Shown here one piece after another: positions 1 through 9,073 of a stretch of 64,000 bases of DNA. Below the pieces are notes generated by a model. It was not told where the DNA came from. It made no database searches and worked only from the letters and a program-made list of their open reading frames with translations. The DNA is from Anaerolineae bacterium (GTDB lineage: Bacteria; Pseudomonadota; Alphaproteobacteria; DSM-16000; Inquilinaceae). The stretch is taken from positions 1-64,000 of the forward strand of contig JANQQD010000325.1 of NCBI GenBank assembly GCA_028285185.1. Direction: 5' to 3'. Within the stretch, counting starts at the first letter, position 1, and each line of letters begins with the position of its first letter. Position numbers and translations under genes: made by a program.

Positions 1-1295
1 CCTCGGCACTGGAGCGTCAGATCATCGCGGTGCAGTTGGAGGTCGCCACGGCATTGACGAGCCTGCAGAACAGCACGGCCACTTTTTCCGCCGGCGTTGA
101 GGCGGAGCTGACCTCGATGCGGGCGACCCTCAGCCAGCTTGTCGCCGCCGGCACGACCACGCAGGCGCTGCTGCTGGCGGTGGGCCAACTGCGCGACACG
201 ATGGAGCGCGGCCAGGAGTATGCGGCCGCCCTCAGCACGGTCCAGTCGCTCGCCGCGAACGATCCGGACTTCACGCAGGAACTGACCCTGCTGGAAGAGC
301 ATGCCGGCGTTGGCATCCCCACCCGAAGGCAGCTGGAGGCAGAGTTCCTGCCCATGGCCGAGGCGGTGCGGCGGGCCGACGCCGTGCCCCCGGACGCCGA
401 CTGGCTGGAGCGGACCGGCGCCGCGATCGAAGGTCTTGTCTCGATCCGGCCCGTGGCAGGGGAAGTCAGTGGCGACAGCGTCCCTGCAATTCTGGCTCGC
501 GCGGAGGGACGTCTCAGCCGCGGCGACCTGGCAGGCACGATCGAGGCCATGCAGGCCCTGAGCGGACCACCGGCGGAAGCCGCCTCGCAATGGCTCACAT
601 CGGCCAGGGCCCGCGTCGCGGCAGAAACGGCGTTGCAAGCGCTCACAGACCGCGCCGTCAGCCGCCTCACGGGTGTCGAGCCGGCGCTCCCGGCTGAGGA
701 GCAGACGTCTGCACGGGGTGCGGATGAGGCGTCCGCCCCGCGCGACAGTGATAATGCCGATGCCACCCGGGAATCCGCGCCGGAAGGGACTGATGTGTCT
801 CCCGATGCCGCGGGGCATGAAGCGGAGACATCGGAGACCGATGAGGCCGCAACGGATTCCGCCGGACCTGAGGCCGGCGAGGTTCCTGAAGGCGAGGCGG
901 CGGACGCTGAACCGGAAGCACCCGAGGCCGGCGAGGCCGATGCTGGCAACGCCGAGACCGGCGAAGCCCAGCCCGGCGAAGCCGACACTGAGACGGAGAC
1001 ACCGTCTGTCGACGACGCTGAGGCGGAAGCGCCGGATGACGGCGGAACCGACACGCAGGACGAGACGGCAGGCTCCGAGGATACTGAGGCGGAGGAGACA
1101 CCTTCTGTCGACGACACTGAGACGGAGACGCCGCCTGTTGACGACGCTGAGGCGGAAGCGCCGGATGACGGCGGAACCGACACGCAGGACGAGACGGCAG
1201 GCTCCGAGGATGACGCCGAGGAAGCTTCCCCCCCTGCGGAGGACGGCGAACAACCGACCGAGCCAACGACTGAAGACGCAGGTGACCCGTCATGA
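1..1295 (+). CDS. Mitofilin-like inner-membrane protein, 5' end cut by the window
   Basis: The frame is open from the first bases, so the start and the expected N-terminal membrane anchor lie outside the window. The visible part is helical and alanine/leucine-rich up to about codon 215 after the GTG at 30. It contains the mitofilin-type C-terminal stretch (AMQALSGPPAEAASQW, about residues 173-188). After that comes about 200 residues of Glu/Asp/Ala/Thr-rich low complexity with an exact internal repeat. Proteins of this family sit between hemC/hemD and hemY in Alphaproteobacteria, and the next gene here is hemY, overlapping by ATGA at 1292. They are thought to act in envelope membrane organisation. 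The acidic tail is at the C-terminus, which I find unusual. The family call rests on context plus the helical core. Confidence 0.7.
   Translation, partial: SALERQIIAVQLEVATALTSLQNSTATFSAGVEAELTSMRATLSQLVAAGTTTQALLLAVGQLRDTMERGQEYAAALSTVQSLAANDPDFTQELTLLEEHAGVGIPTRRQLEAEFLPMAEAVRRADAVPPDADWLERTGAAIEGLVSIRPVAGEVSGDSVPAILARAEGRLSRGDLAGTIEAMQALSGPPAEAASQWLTSARARVAAETALQALTDRAVSRLTGVEPALPAEEQTSARGADEASAPRDSDNADATRESAPEGTDVSPDAAGHEAETSETDEAATDSAGPEAGEVPEGEAADAEPEAPEAGEADAGNAETGEAQPGEADTETETPSVDDAEAEAPDDGGTDTQDETAGSEDTEAEETPSVDDTETETPPVDDAEAEAPDDGGTDTQDETAGSEDDAEEASPPAEDGEQPTEPTTEDAGDPS
984..1211 (+). repeat. Tandem coding repeat, 129-bp period
   Basis: Within the acidic tail, the unit starting at 984 recurs at 1113. 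The segment 1011-1082 is identical, base for base, to 1140-1211 (72 bp). The two copies are in frame, so each adds 43 residues of acidic sequence. Perfect identity at the nucleotide level suggests a recent duplication by slippage or recombination. Confidence 0.9.
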
Positions 1296-2653
1296 GAGCC
1301 ACGCTTCTGCTTCTTCTCTACCTGGCCATCCTTGTTGCGTTCGCCGTCTGGCTGACGGACCGCCCGGGGACCGTGGAGATCGTCTGGCAAGGCTATGTGA
1401 TCGAGTTCGAGTTCGGCATTCTGGTGCTGGGCGTCGGCTTACTGATGGCCGTGTCGGCCGTGAGCTATCGGCTTTGGCGCGCGCTGGTGCATGCGCCGGC
1501 CGGATTCCGCAAGAACCGGTCGGTGTCGCGGCGCGAGCGCGGGTATCAGGCGCTCACCGGCGGCATGGTCGCCATTGCCGCGGGCGATGCGGAGGCCGCC
1601 AAGCGTGCCGCACGCAAGGCCGACACCCTCTTGGAGGACACGGCCCTGCCCCTGCTGCTGTCGGCCCAAGCGGCCCAGCTTTCCGGCAACGATACGGAAG
1701 CCCATCGCCACTTCGAAGCCATGACCGAGCGCCCGGACCCGTTCACCGAATTCCTGGGTCTGCGCGGGCTGCTGACCGAAGCGATGCGCGCGGAGGACTG
1801 GCTGGGCGCCCACACGCTGGCGTCCCGCGCCCGCGCGCTGAGGCCCGAGACACCATGGCTCATTCGCACCTGCTTTGAGCTTGAAGTGCGGCTGCGCAAA
1901 TGGGTCGAAGCACAGACCACGCTGGCTCAAGCTGTGCGCACCGATGTGATTCCCAAGACAGACGCCGGCTATTACGGGGCGGCCATCCGCGTGGAGCGCA
2001 GCCGCGAGGCCGAGGCGGCCGGCGATCTCGCCGTCGCCATCGAACTCGCCCGCGAAGCCCTGAAGCTGCAGCCTTCCATGATCCCTGCCGTGGCGCGCGA
2101 GGCGGCGCTCTTTGGCAGAGACGGCAAGGCCAGGCAAGGCGCGAAGCTGGTCGAGAGGGCATGGGCGACCAACCCTCACTCGGATCTTGCCGCCGTCTAC
2201 CGCGGCCTTGGGCCGGAGGAGGAAGATCCCATCGCCCTGGTCAAGCGCATGGAGAAACTGCACAAGCTCAACCCCGATCACCCCGAAAGCCTGCTGGCCC
2301 TGGCCGAGGTGGAGCTGGAGGCTCAGCTCTGGGGTGCCGCGCGGTCACATCTGATGCGTGTGGAAGCAGGGTCGGAAGGGCGACCGGCGACGCGGCGGGT
2401 GTATCACCTGCTGGCGCGCCTGGAGGCTGCGGAGAACGACGATTCGGGCGCGGCCCGAGACTGGCTGCAGCGGGCGGCATCGGCGCCGGAGGATCCCGCC
2501 TGGGTCTGCGACGTCTGCGGAACCGTGTCGCCGATGTGGACTGCCCTTTGCGACAACTGCGGCAGCTTCGCCACGCTCAGATGGCGGACGCCAAGCCGAG
2601 CGGCGCATCTGCCCAATCCGGCAGCGCAGGCACTGTTGCCCGAAATGGCATAG
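1292..2653 (+). CDS. hemY: HemY-type heme biosynthesis-associated membrane TPR protein
   Basis: A 453-residue protein with two N-terminal membrane helices (about 3-22 and 39-60) bearing the HemY_N hallmark (RPGTVEIVWQGY, then RRERGYQALTGGM). A cytoplasmic helical/TPR domain follows to about 395. The C-terminus carries a rubredoxin-like zinc knuckle with Cys406, Cys409, Cys420 and Cys423 (CDVCG and CDNCG), usual for alphaproteobacterial members. This is the E. coli HemY type, a protein associated with late heme synthesis, and not the protoporphyrinogen oxidase given the same name in Gram-positives. The start codon overlaps the stop of the upstream gene, so the two are translationally coupled. 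Confidence 0.9.
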   Translation: MRATLLLLLYLAILVAFAVWLTDRPGTVEIVWQGYVIEFEFGILVLGVGLLMAVSAVSYRLWRALVHAPAGFRKNRSVSRRERGYQALTGGMVAIAAGDAEAAKRAARKADTLLEDTALPLLLSAQAAQLSGNDTEAHRHFEAMTERPDPFTEFLGLRGLLTEAMRAEDWLGAHTLASRARALRPETPWLIRTCFELEVRLRKWVEAQTTLAQAVRTDVIPKTDAGYYGAAIRVERSREAEAAGDLAVAIELAREALKLQPSMIPAVAREAALFGRDGKARQGAKLVERAWATNPHSDLAAVYRGLGPEEEDPIALVKRMEKLHKLNPDHPESLLALAEVELEAQLWGAARSHLMRVEAGSEGRPATRRVYHLLARLEAAENDDSGAARDWLQRAASAPEDPAWVCDVCGTVSPMWTALCDNCGSFATLRWRTPSRAAHLPNPAAQALLPEMA

Positions 2654-2684
2654 CGGCCGGAGATCGAGGGCCGACACGTTCACC

Positions 2685-3698
2685 ATGCCGGCACAGCCCT
2701 GGGTTCTTTTGGCGCTGTTCGCGACCTGCGCGCTGGCGGCAGGCGTCCTGACCTGGCTGGTGCTGCGCCTGCTGCACCGCCATGCGATTCTCGATCACCC
2801 CAACGCGCGCAGCAGCCACGACCGGCCTGTGCCGCGCGGGGGGGGATGGGGCGTCGTGCTCACGGTGCTGCCGGCTTGGGCCCTCATCGCGCTGGTGGCC
2901 GGAGAGGACAGGTTCATTCCCCTGATGGCCGGTGCGGTGCTGCTGATTGCCGTGTCGTGGCGCGATGACCTGGTCCATCTGCCGGCAGGGCTCCGGTTGG
3001 CGGCCCACGCCGTCGCGGTCTGCTTCGGTCTTTATGCATTGCCGGGCGATGCTGCCGTCTTTCAGGGTCTGCTGCCGATCTGGGCGGACCGGCTGGTGGC
3101 CGGCCTCTGCTGGATCTGGTTCATCAACCTGTTCAACTTCATGGACGGCATCGACGGGCTGAGCGGCGTAGAGGCCACGTCGATCGCCTTGGGGGTCGCA
3201 GCGGTGGCAGCCGTTGCCGGCTTTGGCGACCGGGTTTCTGCTCCTGCCGTGGCCATGGCAGGCGCTATCCTCGGCTTCATCATCTGGAACTGGCATCCGG
3301 CGCGCATCTTCCTGGGCGACGTCGGCAGTGTACCCGTAGGCTACCTTGCGGGCTGGCTGCTCTTGACCCTCGCGGCGGCCGGCGCCTGGGCCGCGGCCCT
3401 CTTGCTGCCAGCGTATTACTTGGCAGACGCAACGCTGACGCTGGCGCGCCGGCTGCTGCGCGGAGCCAAGGTCTGGGAAGCGCATCGCGAACACGCCTAT
3501 CAGCGGGCCGTGCAGGCCGGGCGAAGCCACGCATCCGTCTCGCTGCTGGTCCTTGCCGTCAACGTCGTGCTGCTGGCACTGGCGGTTGCCGCGACGCTGC
3601 TGGGCGGCGGCGGTGCCGCCGTCCTCGTGCTGGTCGGGGCAGCCATCACGCTGGGCTTCCTGAAGCTTCTCTCGTTTCAAACCGTAACTGAGGCGTGA
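2685..3698 (+). CDS. WecA/MraY-family undecaprenyl-phosphate glycosyltransferase (GT4-type)
   Basis: A 337-residue polytopic membrane protein of the family that moves a sugar-1-phosphate from a UDP-sugar onto undecaprenyl phosphate, the first step of O-antigen or exopolysaccharide synthesis. Diagnostic motifs are RSSHDRPVPRGGGWG (42-56), the metal-binding DD at 94-95, NLFNFMDGIDGLSG (148-161), the GDVGS loop and the cytoplasmic His-containing AHREHAYQR segment. The ATG at 2685 is chosen because it begins a hydrophobic helix just after the end of hemY; the frame is open further upstream, but that part overlaps hemY. It runs straight into an epimerase and a CapD-type gene, forming a polysaccharide cluster. 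Confidence 0.88.
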   Translation: MPAQPWVLLALFATCALAAGVLTWLVLRLLHRHAILDHPNARSSHDRPVPRGGGWGVVLTVLPAWALIALVAGEDRFIPLMAGAVLLIAVSWRDDLVHLPAGLRLAAHAVAVCFGLYALPGDAAVFQGLLPIWADRLVAGLCWIWFINLFNFMDGIDGLSGVEATSIALGVAAVAAVAGFGDRVSAPAVAMAGAILGFIIWNWHPARIFLGDVGSVPVGYLAGWLLLTLAAAGAWAAALLLPAYYLADATLTLARRLLRGAKVWEAHREHAYQRAVQAGRSHASVSLLVLAVNVVLLALAVAATLLGGGGAAVLVLVGAAITLGFLKLLSFQTVTEA

Positions 3699-3701
3699 GG
3701 C

Positions 3702-4625
3702 ATGCGCGTGCTCGTCACCGGACCGACCGGTTTCGTCGGCCGCGCCGCAATGGCGCGGCTCGGCCGGGACGGCCACGAGGTGATCCCGGGCGGACGACGG
3801 GACATCGGCAATCTGGGCCCCGACGCCAATATGGTGGACCGCTTGGCGGGGGTGGAGGCGATCGTCCATCTGGCGGCCAGGGCCCATGTCATGCGCGAGA
3901 CGTATCCGGAGCCCAATGAGGACTATGACTGGGTCAACGCCGAAGGCACCTTCAAGCTGGCGGAAGATGCCACCGCCGCCGGTGTCAGGCGCTTTGTCTA
4001 TCTGAGCACGGCGAAGGTCATGGGCCCTGTGGGCCGTGCCAAACCGTTCACCGAGACGGACGCGCCGGATCCTGCGGATGCCTATGCCGCATCGAAGCTG
4101 CGGGCGGAGCTGCATCTGGCGGAAGTCGCTTTCCTGACCGGCCTGGAGGTGGTGGTGCTGCGGGCGCCGCTGGTCTATGGCCCCGGCGTGAAGGGCAATT
4201 TCCTGTCCCTGATGCACCATGCTCTCAGTCGCCGGCCGCTGCCGCTGGCGAGTATCGCCAACCGGCGCAGCCTGATATCGCTCGACAATCTGACCGACGC
4301 GCTTGCCGTCGCCGTCACGCATCCCGCTGCGGCCGGGTTGACGGCGTTCGTCAGTGATGGAGAGGACGTATCGACCCCTGCCCTGATCCGCCGGATCGCC
4401 ACAGCAGCCGGGCGAACGCCGAAGCTGGTGGCCTTGCCGCCATGGTTGTTGAGAGGTGGTGCGCGTCTGACCGGCAAAGGCGCGGTGGCAGACCGACTAT
4501 TGGGGTCGTACGCCGTGTCGAATGCGAAATTCCGCTCGGCAACGGGATGGGATCCGCCACAAAGCCTCGATGGTGGGCTCGCAGAAACCGTCAGTTGGTT
4601 CCTCAGCACACAGGCCAATGACTGA
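3702..4625 (+). CDS. NAD-dependent epimerase/dehydratase (extended SDR)
   Basis: A 307-residue extended short-chain dehydrogenase. The NAD-binding GPTGFVG motif is at residues 7-13, and the catalytic set is Ser102 (LSTAK), Tyr128 and Lys132 (YAASK). It starts 3 bases after the preceding glycosyltransferase stop. Such enzymes reduce or epimerise nucleotide sugars in WecA-type clusters, for instance the 4-keto sugar made by a CapD/WbpM-type dehydratase, which is the next gene. The exact sugar cannot be told from sequence. The assignment to the family is firm and the substrate is inferred from neighbours. Confidence 0.88.
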   Translation: MRVLVTGPTGFVGRAAMARLGRDGHEVIPGGRRDIGNLGPDANMVDRLAGVEAIVHLAARAHVMRETYPEPNEDYDWVNAEGTFKLAEDATAAGVRRFVYLSTAKVMGPVGRAKPFTETDAPDPADAYAASKLRAELHLAEVAFLTGLEVVVLRAPLVYGPGVKGNFLSLMHHALSRRPLPLASIANRRSLISLDNLTDALAVAVTHPAAAGLTAFVSDGEDVSTPALIRRIATAAGRTPKLVALPPWLLRGGARLTGKGAVADRLLGSYAVSNAKFRSATGWDPPQSLDGGLAETVSWFLSTQAND

Positions 4626-4678
4626 AGTCGTCGACCTGTGACGGCCAATCCGCTATAGATCCTGCCAATGCATCTGGA

Positions 4679-6670
4679 TTGATACCGTTGAGCTCTTACT
4701 TCCGCATCAGCCGGTCACGACTCGCCCTCATTCACGACACGCTGGTCGCCACCTTGGCGTTCTTCGTGGCGCTGGTGCTGAGTGGGGCGTACGAGCCGCT
4801 GCGCGCCGAGCCGGCGCGCCTCGCTTCCGCGGCAGCGCTGTTCGTGCTGACCTGCGTGGTGTCGTTCCGCACCTTCGGTCTCTACCGCGGCGTCTGGCGC
4901 TATGCGTCGATGCGGGATCTGCTCGCCATCGGGGCTGCCGTCACCGCGGCGATCCTGTTCTACCTGCCGATGATGGCCCTGGTGCAGCCGTTGCAAACGG
5001 TTCCGTGGGCCTTGCCGCATGTCGCCTGGTATGTGCTGGTCGTATTCCTCGGCGCGCCGCGTTTCGTCTATCGCGGCTGGAAGGACAGGCGCATGCGCGC
5101 CCCGGCTCAGGCCGCCCCGCACAGGGTCGAAAAGGTCCTGCTGGTCGGTGCCGGGGACGAGGCGGAGAGCTTCATCCGTGCCGTGGCCTCCGACCCCCGC
5201 CCCACCTATCGCATTGTCGGCCTGCTGGACGAGAAAGAGCATCGCGTGGGCCTCTTGATCCATGGTCTGCCCGTGTTGGGCGGGATTGACGACATGGAGA
5301 CGGTCAGCGAACGGCTGGCGCGGCGTGGCAAACGGCCGGACCGGCTGATCCTGACCAAGGGCCGGGACCGCATTCACGGTGAGATGGTGCGCCGCCTGGT
5401 CAGCCGCGCCGAAAACCTGGGCCTGTCGGTGTCGCGCATGCCGCTGGAGCCTGGCGAAGTTCCGCGCGTCGGCCGTGGGCTGCTCAACCTCCGCCCGATC
5501 GAGATCGACGACCTGCTGGGTCGACCGCAGGCGGATTTCGATCGCACGGCCGTCGACTCACTGCTGCAAGGCCGCCGCGTTCTGGTGACCGGTGCCGGCG
5601 GGACCATCGGCTCTGAGCTGTGCCGTCAGATCGCGCAGCTCGAGCCCGCGCGGCTGGTGATGGTCGATCATTCGGAGTTCAACCTCTATTCGATCGATCT
5701 GGCGCTGCGCGAAAGCCATCCCGGGCTCGATACGGTCGGCGCCATCCAGGACGTGCGCGACCGCGACTCCCTGTTCCGGCTGTTCGAAACGGAACGACCT
5801 GAACTGGTGTTCCATGCCGCAGCGCTGAAGCACGTTCCGATCGTCGAGACCAACCCGTGCCAGGGCGTGCAGACCAACGTGATCGGCTCGCGCAATGTCG
5901 CCGATGCATGCCTGACGGCCGAAGTCCAGGCCATGGTGCTGATCTCCACCGACAAGGCGGTCAATCCCTCCAACGTGATGGGCGCGACGAAGCGCATTGC
6001 TGAGCGCTATTGCCAGGCCTTGGATGTGGCGACGCCCCAAGGCGGCGTGGCGGCAGCGGCGCGGCGCACCCGCTACATGACGGTACGCTTCGGCAACGTG
6101 CTCGGGTCGACCGGGTCCGTGGTCCCGCTGTTCCAGCGGCAGATTGCCCGCGGCGGCCCGGTGACGGTCACGCATCCGGATGTCGAACGCTATTTCATGA
6201 CGGTGCCCGAGGCGGTGGAGCTCGTGCTACAGGCCTCCGCCCATGGTGGCAGCAGCGAGGCGCAGCGCGGCAAGATCATGGTGCTGGACATGGGCCGGCC
6301 GGTGCGCATCGTCGATCTCGCCACGCAGATGATCAAGCTGAACGGGCTGGAGCCGGAACGGGATATCCGCATCGAGTTCACCGGCCTGCGTCCCGGCGAG
6401 AAGCTGACCGAGGAGCTGTTCAGCCAGGCCGAACCGTTGACCCCCAGCCCTGTGTCCGGCGTCATGATCGCCTCGCCGCGCCCGACGGACCGTATGATCC
6501 TGGCGCGCAGCCTGAGCGAACTGTCCGCTGCGGCCCAACGCGGCGATGACGAGCGTGTGCGCGATCTCATCCGTCACCTGGTTCCCGAATGGGCAACGGA
6601 GACGGAAGCGCTTCCCGATCGGCTCGGCCCGGACCTGCCGAGGGACGAAGCCGCGCCGGACCGGCCCTGA
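4679..6670 (+). CDS. CapD/FlaA1-type membrane nucleotide-sugar dehydratase
   Basis: A 663-residue protein with about four N-terminal membrane helices (to about 120), a first Rossmann-like domain (KVLLVGAGDEAES, about 152-164) and a second complete SDR domain (VLVTGAGGTIGSE, about 300-312). The active-site segment is STDKAVNPSNVMGATK (about 423-438), where Met replaces the usual catalytic Tyr, as in WbpM-type 4,6-dehydratases. It should convert UDP-GlcNAc to the 4-keto-6-deoxy sugar for surface polysaccharide. No ATG fits the N-terminus. TTG at 4679 or TTG at 4688 must be used, and 4679 is given. It closes the cluster begun at 2685. Confidence 0.87.
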   Translation: MIPLSSYFRISRSRLALIHDTLVATLAFFVALVLSGAYEPLRAEPARLASAAALFVLTCVVSFRTFGLYRGVWRYASMRDLLAIGAAVTAAILFYLPMMALVQPLQTVPWALPHVAWYVLVVFLGAPRFVYRGWKDRRMRAPAQAAPHRVEKVLLVGAGDEAESFIRAVASDPRPTYRIVGLLDEKEHRVGLLIHGLPVLGGIDDMETVSERLARRGKRPDRLILTKGRDRIHGEMVRRLVSRAENLGLSVSRMPLEPGEVPRVGRGLLNLRPIEIDDLLGRPQADFDRTAVDSLLQGRRVLVTGAGGTIGSELCRQIAQLEPARLVMVDHSEFNLYSIDLALRESHPGLDTVGAIQDVRDRDSLFRLFETERPELVFHAAALKHVPIVETNPCQGVQTNVIGSRNVADACLTAEVQAMVLISTDKAVNPSNVMGATKRIAERYCQALDVATPQGGVAAAARRTRYMTVRFGNVLGSTGSVVPLFQRQIARGGPVTVTHPDVERYFMTVPEAVELVLQASAHGGSSEAQRGKIMVLDMGRPVRIVDLATQMIKLNGLEPERDIRIEFTGLRPGEKLTEELFSQAEPLTPSPVSGVMIASPRPTDRMILARSLSELSAAAQRGDDERVRDLIRHLVPEWATETEALPDRLGPDLPRDEAAPDRP

Positions 6671-6745
6671 TCGGGTTTTCGGCAGCCGCCGGCCCCTGAG
6701 CGGGCAACCGCCGGCAGCTCTCCCAGATAGCCCACAAGACATACG

Positions 6746-7396
6746 ATGACGGTCGAACTGCTGGGGTACCGGTACAGCGTCTATTCGTGGGTGGCGCGCC
6801 TTGCCTTGCACGAGAAGGGCGTGGACTATACCTGGTCGGAAGTCGACCCCTTCTCCAGCGTTGTCCCCCAGCATTACACGGACCTGCACCCGTTCAACCG
6901 GGTGCCCACACTCGTGCATGACGGCTTCGCTGTATACGAGACGGGGGCAATCACACGGTATGTGGACGAGGCTTTTCCGGGCCCGCGCCTGCAGCCCGAT
7001 GCGCCTCAGGCGCGGGCCAGGCAGAACCAGATCCTGTCGATCGTCGACAACTACGGCTACTGGCCATTGGTCCGGCAAGTCTTCTCCCATGGCGTCTTTC
7101 GGCCGCGTGTCGGGGATACCGTAGATCCGGCGGAACTGCGGGCCGGCCTCGAGACGTCCAAAACGGTCTTGTCGGCCGTGGACAGGCTTGCAGATGAGAG
7201 CGGGTTTCTGGTCGGCGACGGGCTGTCTCTGGCGGATGTCCACCTCTTTCCCATGGTCGCCTATTTCGCGATGGTGCCGGACGCCTCGACGATTCTGCGC
7301 CAGCGGGAGAAGCTGATGGGCTGGTACGATCACATGAGTGCCCGCGCGGCGGTCGCAGCGACGCGCCCCGGTCTGCCTGACAGCTCAGAAAGCTGA
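6746..7396 (+). CDS. Glutathione S-transferase family protein
   Basis: A 216-residue cytosolic protein with the GST layout: an N-terminal thioredoxin-like domain (to about 80) containing the cis-Pro and gamma-glutamyl-binding motif NRVPTLVHDGFAVYETGAI, and an all-helical C-terminal domain with GDGLSLADVHLFP. The likely activating position near the N-terminus lies in YRYSVYSWVAR, with Ser or Tyr rather than Cys. It starts 75 bases after the CapD-type gene and has no obvious functional link to it. The substrate is unknown. Confidence 0.85.
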   Translation: MTVELLGYRYSVYSWVARLALHEKGVDYTWSEVDPFSSVVPQHYTDLHPFNRVPTLVHDGFAVYETGAITRYVDEAFPGPRLQPDAPQARARQNQILSIVDNYGYWPLVRQVFSHGVFRPRVGDTVDPAELRAGLETSKTVLSAVDRLADESGFLVGDGLSLADVHLFPMVAYFAMVPDASTILRQREKLMGWYDHMSARAAVAATRPGLPDSSES

Positions 7397-7464
7397 CGCG
7401 ACGGCACTGCCGGCGCCTCGGATGCCGGGTGCAAACGTTGACGGGCCAAGTAGCGAGACTATCT

Positions 7465-7593
7465 GTGCGAGGATCGCAAAGGACGACGATATCGAGAGGC
7501 GCCCATGACTTCCGGTTTCCCGCGTCTCCGGAGATTGGCGTCGACGGCGAAACCGTGGCATTCGATCCGGAGAAGATCGTAGCGATCCTCTAA
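7465..7593 (+). other. Short open frame of doubtful status between GST and M20 genes
   Basis: The gap between the two genes holds an open frame with a GTG at 7465 and TAA at 7591 (42 codons). Its C-terminal half (FRFPASPEIGVDGETVAFDP) looks more protein-like than a random read, and the frame stays open upstream of the GTG. I do not recognise it. It may be a small gene, the remnant of a larger one, or chance. Confidence 0.2.
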
Positions 7594-7654
7594 CCATCCC
7601 CCGCGGTCCGGGTCACCGGACCGCGCAATCCGCAACACTGGAGGCAGCATACCG

Positions 7655-9064
7655 ATGACCGGCACGCTGAACGCCGTTCTGGACGCAGTCGACGGCGGAC
7701 TGACTGACAGCCACAGCCGGCTGTTCGACCTGCTGCGCATTCCTAGCATCTCCACCGATCCCGACCATGACGGGGATTGCCGCCGGGCCGCGGACTGGCT
7801 GGCGGACATGTTGAGCGAACTGGGCTTCGAGGCCTCGGTGCGGCCGACCCAGGGCAAGCCGATGGTGCTGGCGCACTGGCCGGCGGCGAAGGCGGATGCC
7901 TCCGGACCATCCGTCCTGTTCTACGGCCACTACGATGTGCAGCCGCCCGACCCATTGGATCTGTGGGAATCGCCGCCGTTTGAGCCGACCCTGAGGGTAG
8001 TCGGCGAAGGTCGCGAACAGATCGTCGCCCGCGGTGCGGCCGACGACAAGGGTCAGCTGATGACCTTCCTTGAGGCCTGCCGCGCCTGGATCGGCCACAC
8101 CGGGAGCCTGCCCGTACCGGTGACCATCCTCTTGGAAGGGGAAGAAGAAAGCGGCAGCAAGAGCCTGCCGGACTTCCTCGACAGCCATCGCGACGCGTTG
8201 CGGGCGGATGTGGCGCTGATCTGCGATACCATGTTGTGGCAGGACGGAACGCCGGCCATCACCGTCATGCTGCGTGGCATGGTGGCCGAAGAGGTGATCG
8301 TCGAGGCCCCCTCTCGCGATCTTCATTCGGGGATGTACGGTGGGGCGGCGCGCAACCCCAACCGCGTGCTAGCCCGCATCGTCGCCGATCTGCACGACGA
8401 CGATGGTTCGATCGCCATTCCCGGGTTCTATGACGGCATCGTCGATCCGCCGCCCCGCCTGCGCTACCATTGGGCGGGTCTGCAGTTCGATCCGGAGGCG
8501 TTTCTGGGTGCTGTCGGCCTTTCGCTGCCGGCCGGCGAGGCAGACCGCCCGGTGCTGCAGCAGATCTGGTCGCGGCCGACCTGCGATGTCACTGGCCTGA
8601 ACGGCGGTTACACCGGTGCCGGGTTCAAGACGGTGATCCCTTCCGAAGCCATGGCAAAGGTCTCGTTCCGCCTGGTCCCCGGTCAGGATCCGCAGCGCAT
8701 CCGCGATGCGTTTCGCAACTTCGTTCGCCAGCGTCTGCCCGAAGACTGCACGGTGCGCTTCACCTCACACGGGCTGTCGCCGGGCATGGCGATCGACACA
8801 GGCAGCCGTTTCGTCACGATGGCAGAGGCGGCGCTGCGGGCGGAGTTCGGCCAGTCGCCTGCGCTGGTGGGGTCCGGCGGCTCGATCCCCATCGTGGAGG
8901 CCTTCAAGCGGACCCTCGGTATCGACAGCCTGCTGCTGGGCTTTGCCCGCGAGGACAGCTGCATGCACAGCCCTAACGAGATCTATGACACGGCCAGCTT
9001 CCGGCATGGGACGCGCACCTGGGCCCGTCTGTTGGGCACCCTGGGCGGAAACGGGGCCGGCTGA
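7655..9064 (+). CDS. M20 family metallo-dipeptidase
   Basis: A 469-residue di-zinc peptidase of the CNDP-like M20 group. The first metal ligand and general motif are in YGHYDVQP (His92, Asp94). The bridging aspartate lies in ADDKG (130-131), the catalytic glutamate pair in EGEEES (163-164), and the distal His in CMHSPNE near the C-terminus. A lid/dimerisation domain fills the middle. The length is typical. It should cleave dipeptides or related amides in the cytoplasm. The start at 7655 follows a GGAGG site at 7640-7644. It is convergent with the AEC transporter gene. Confidence 0.92.
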   Translation: MTGTLNAVLDAVDGGLTDSHSRLFDLLRIPSISTDPDHDGDCRRAADWLADMLSELGFEASVRPTQGKPMVLAHWPAAKADASGPSVLFYGHYDVQPPDPLDLWESPPFEPTLRVVGEGREQIVARGAADDKGQLMTFLEACRAWIGHTGSLPVPVTILLEGEEESGSKSLPDFLDSHRDALRADVALICDTMLWQDGTPAITVMLRGMVAEEVIVEAPSRDLHSGMYGGAARNPNRVLARIVADLHDDDGSIAIPGFYDGIVDPPPRLRYHWAGLQFDPEAFLGAVGLSLPAGEADRPVLQQIWSRPTCDVTGLNGGYTGAGFKTVIPSEAMAKVSFRLVPGQDPQRIRDAFRNFVRQRLPEDCTVRFTSHGLSPGMAIDTGSRFVTMAEAALRAEFGQSPALVGSGGSIPIVEAFKRTLGIDSLLLGFAREDSCMHSPNEIYDTASFRHGTRTWARLLGTLGGNGAG

Positions 9065-9073
9065 CCGCACGGA

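Noticed and set aside
17-1390. Long minus-strand Ser/Ala-rich open frame over the mitofilin-like gene
   Set aside because: Low-complexity antisense of a repetitive GC-rich gene, no ribosome site and no domain.
2577-4322. Minus-strand frame of about 580 codons over the polysaccharide genes
   Set aside because: Antisense shadow of three well-supported genes; Gln/Arg/His-rich composition typical of false frames in GC-rich DNA.
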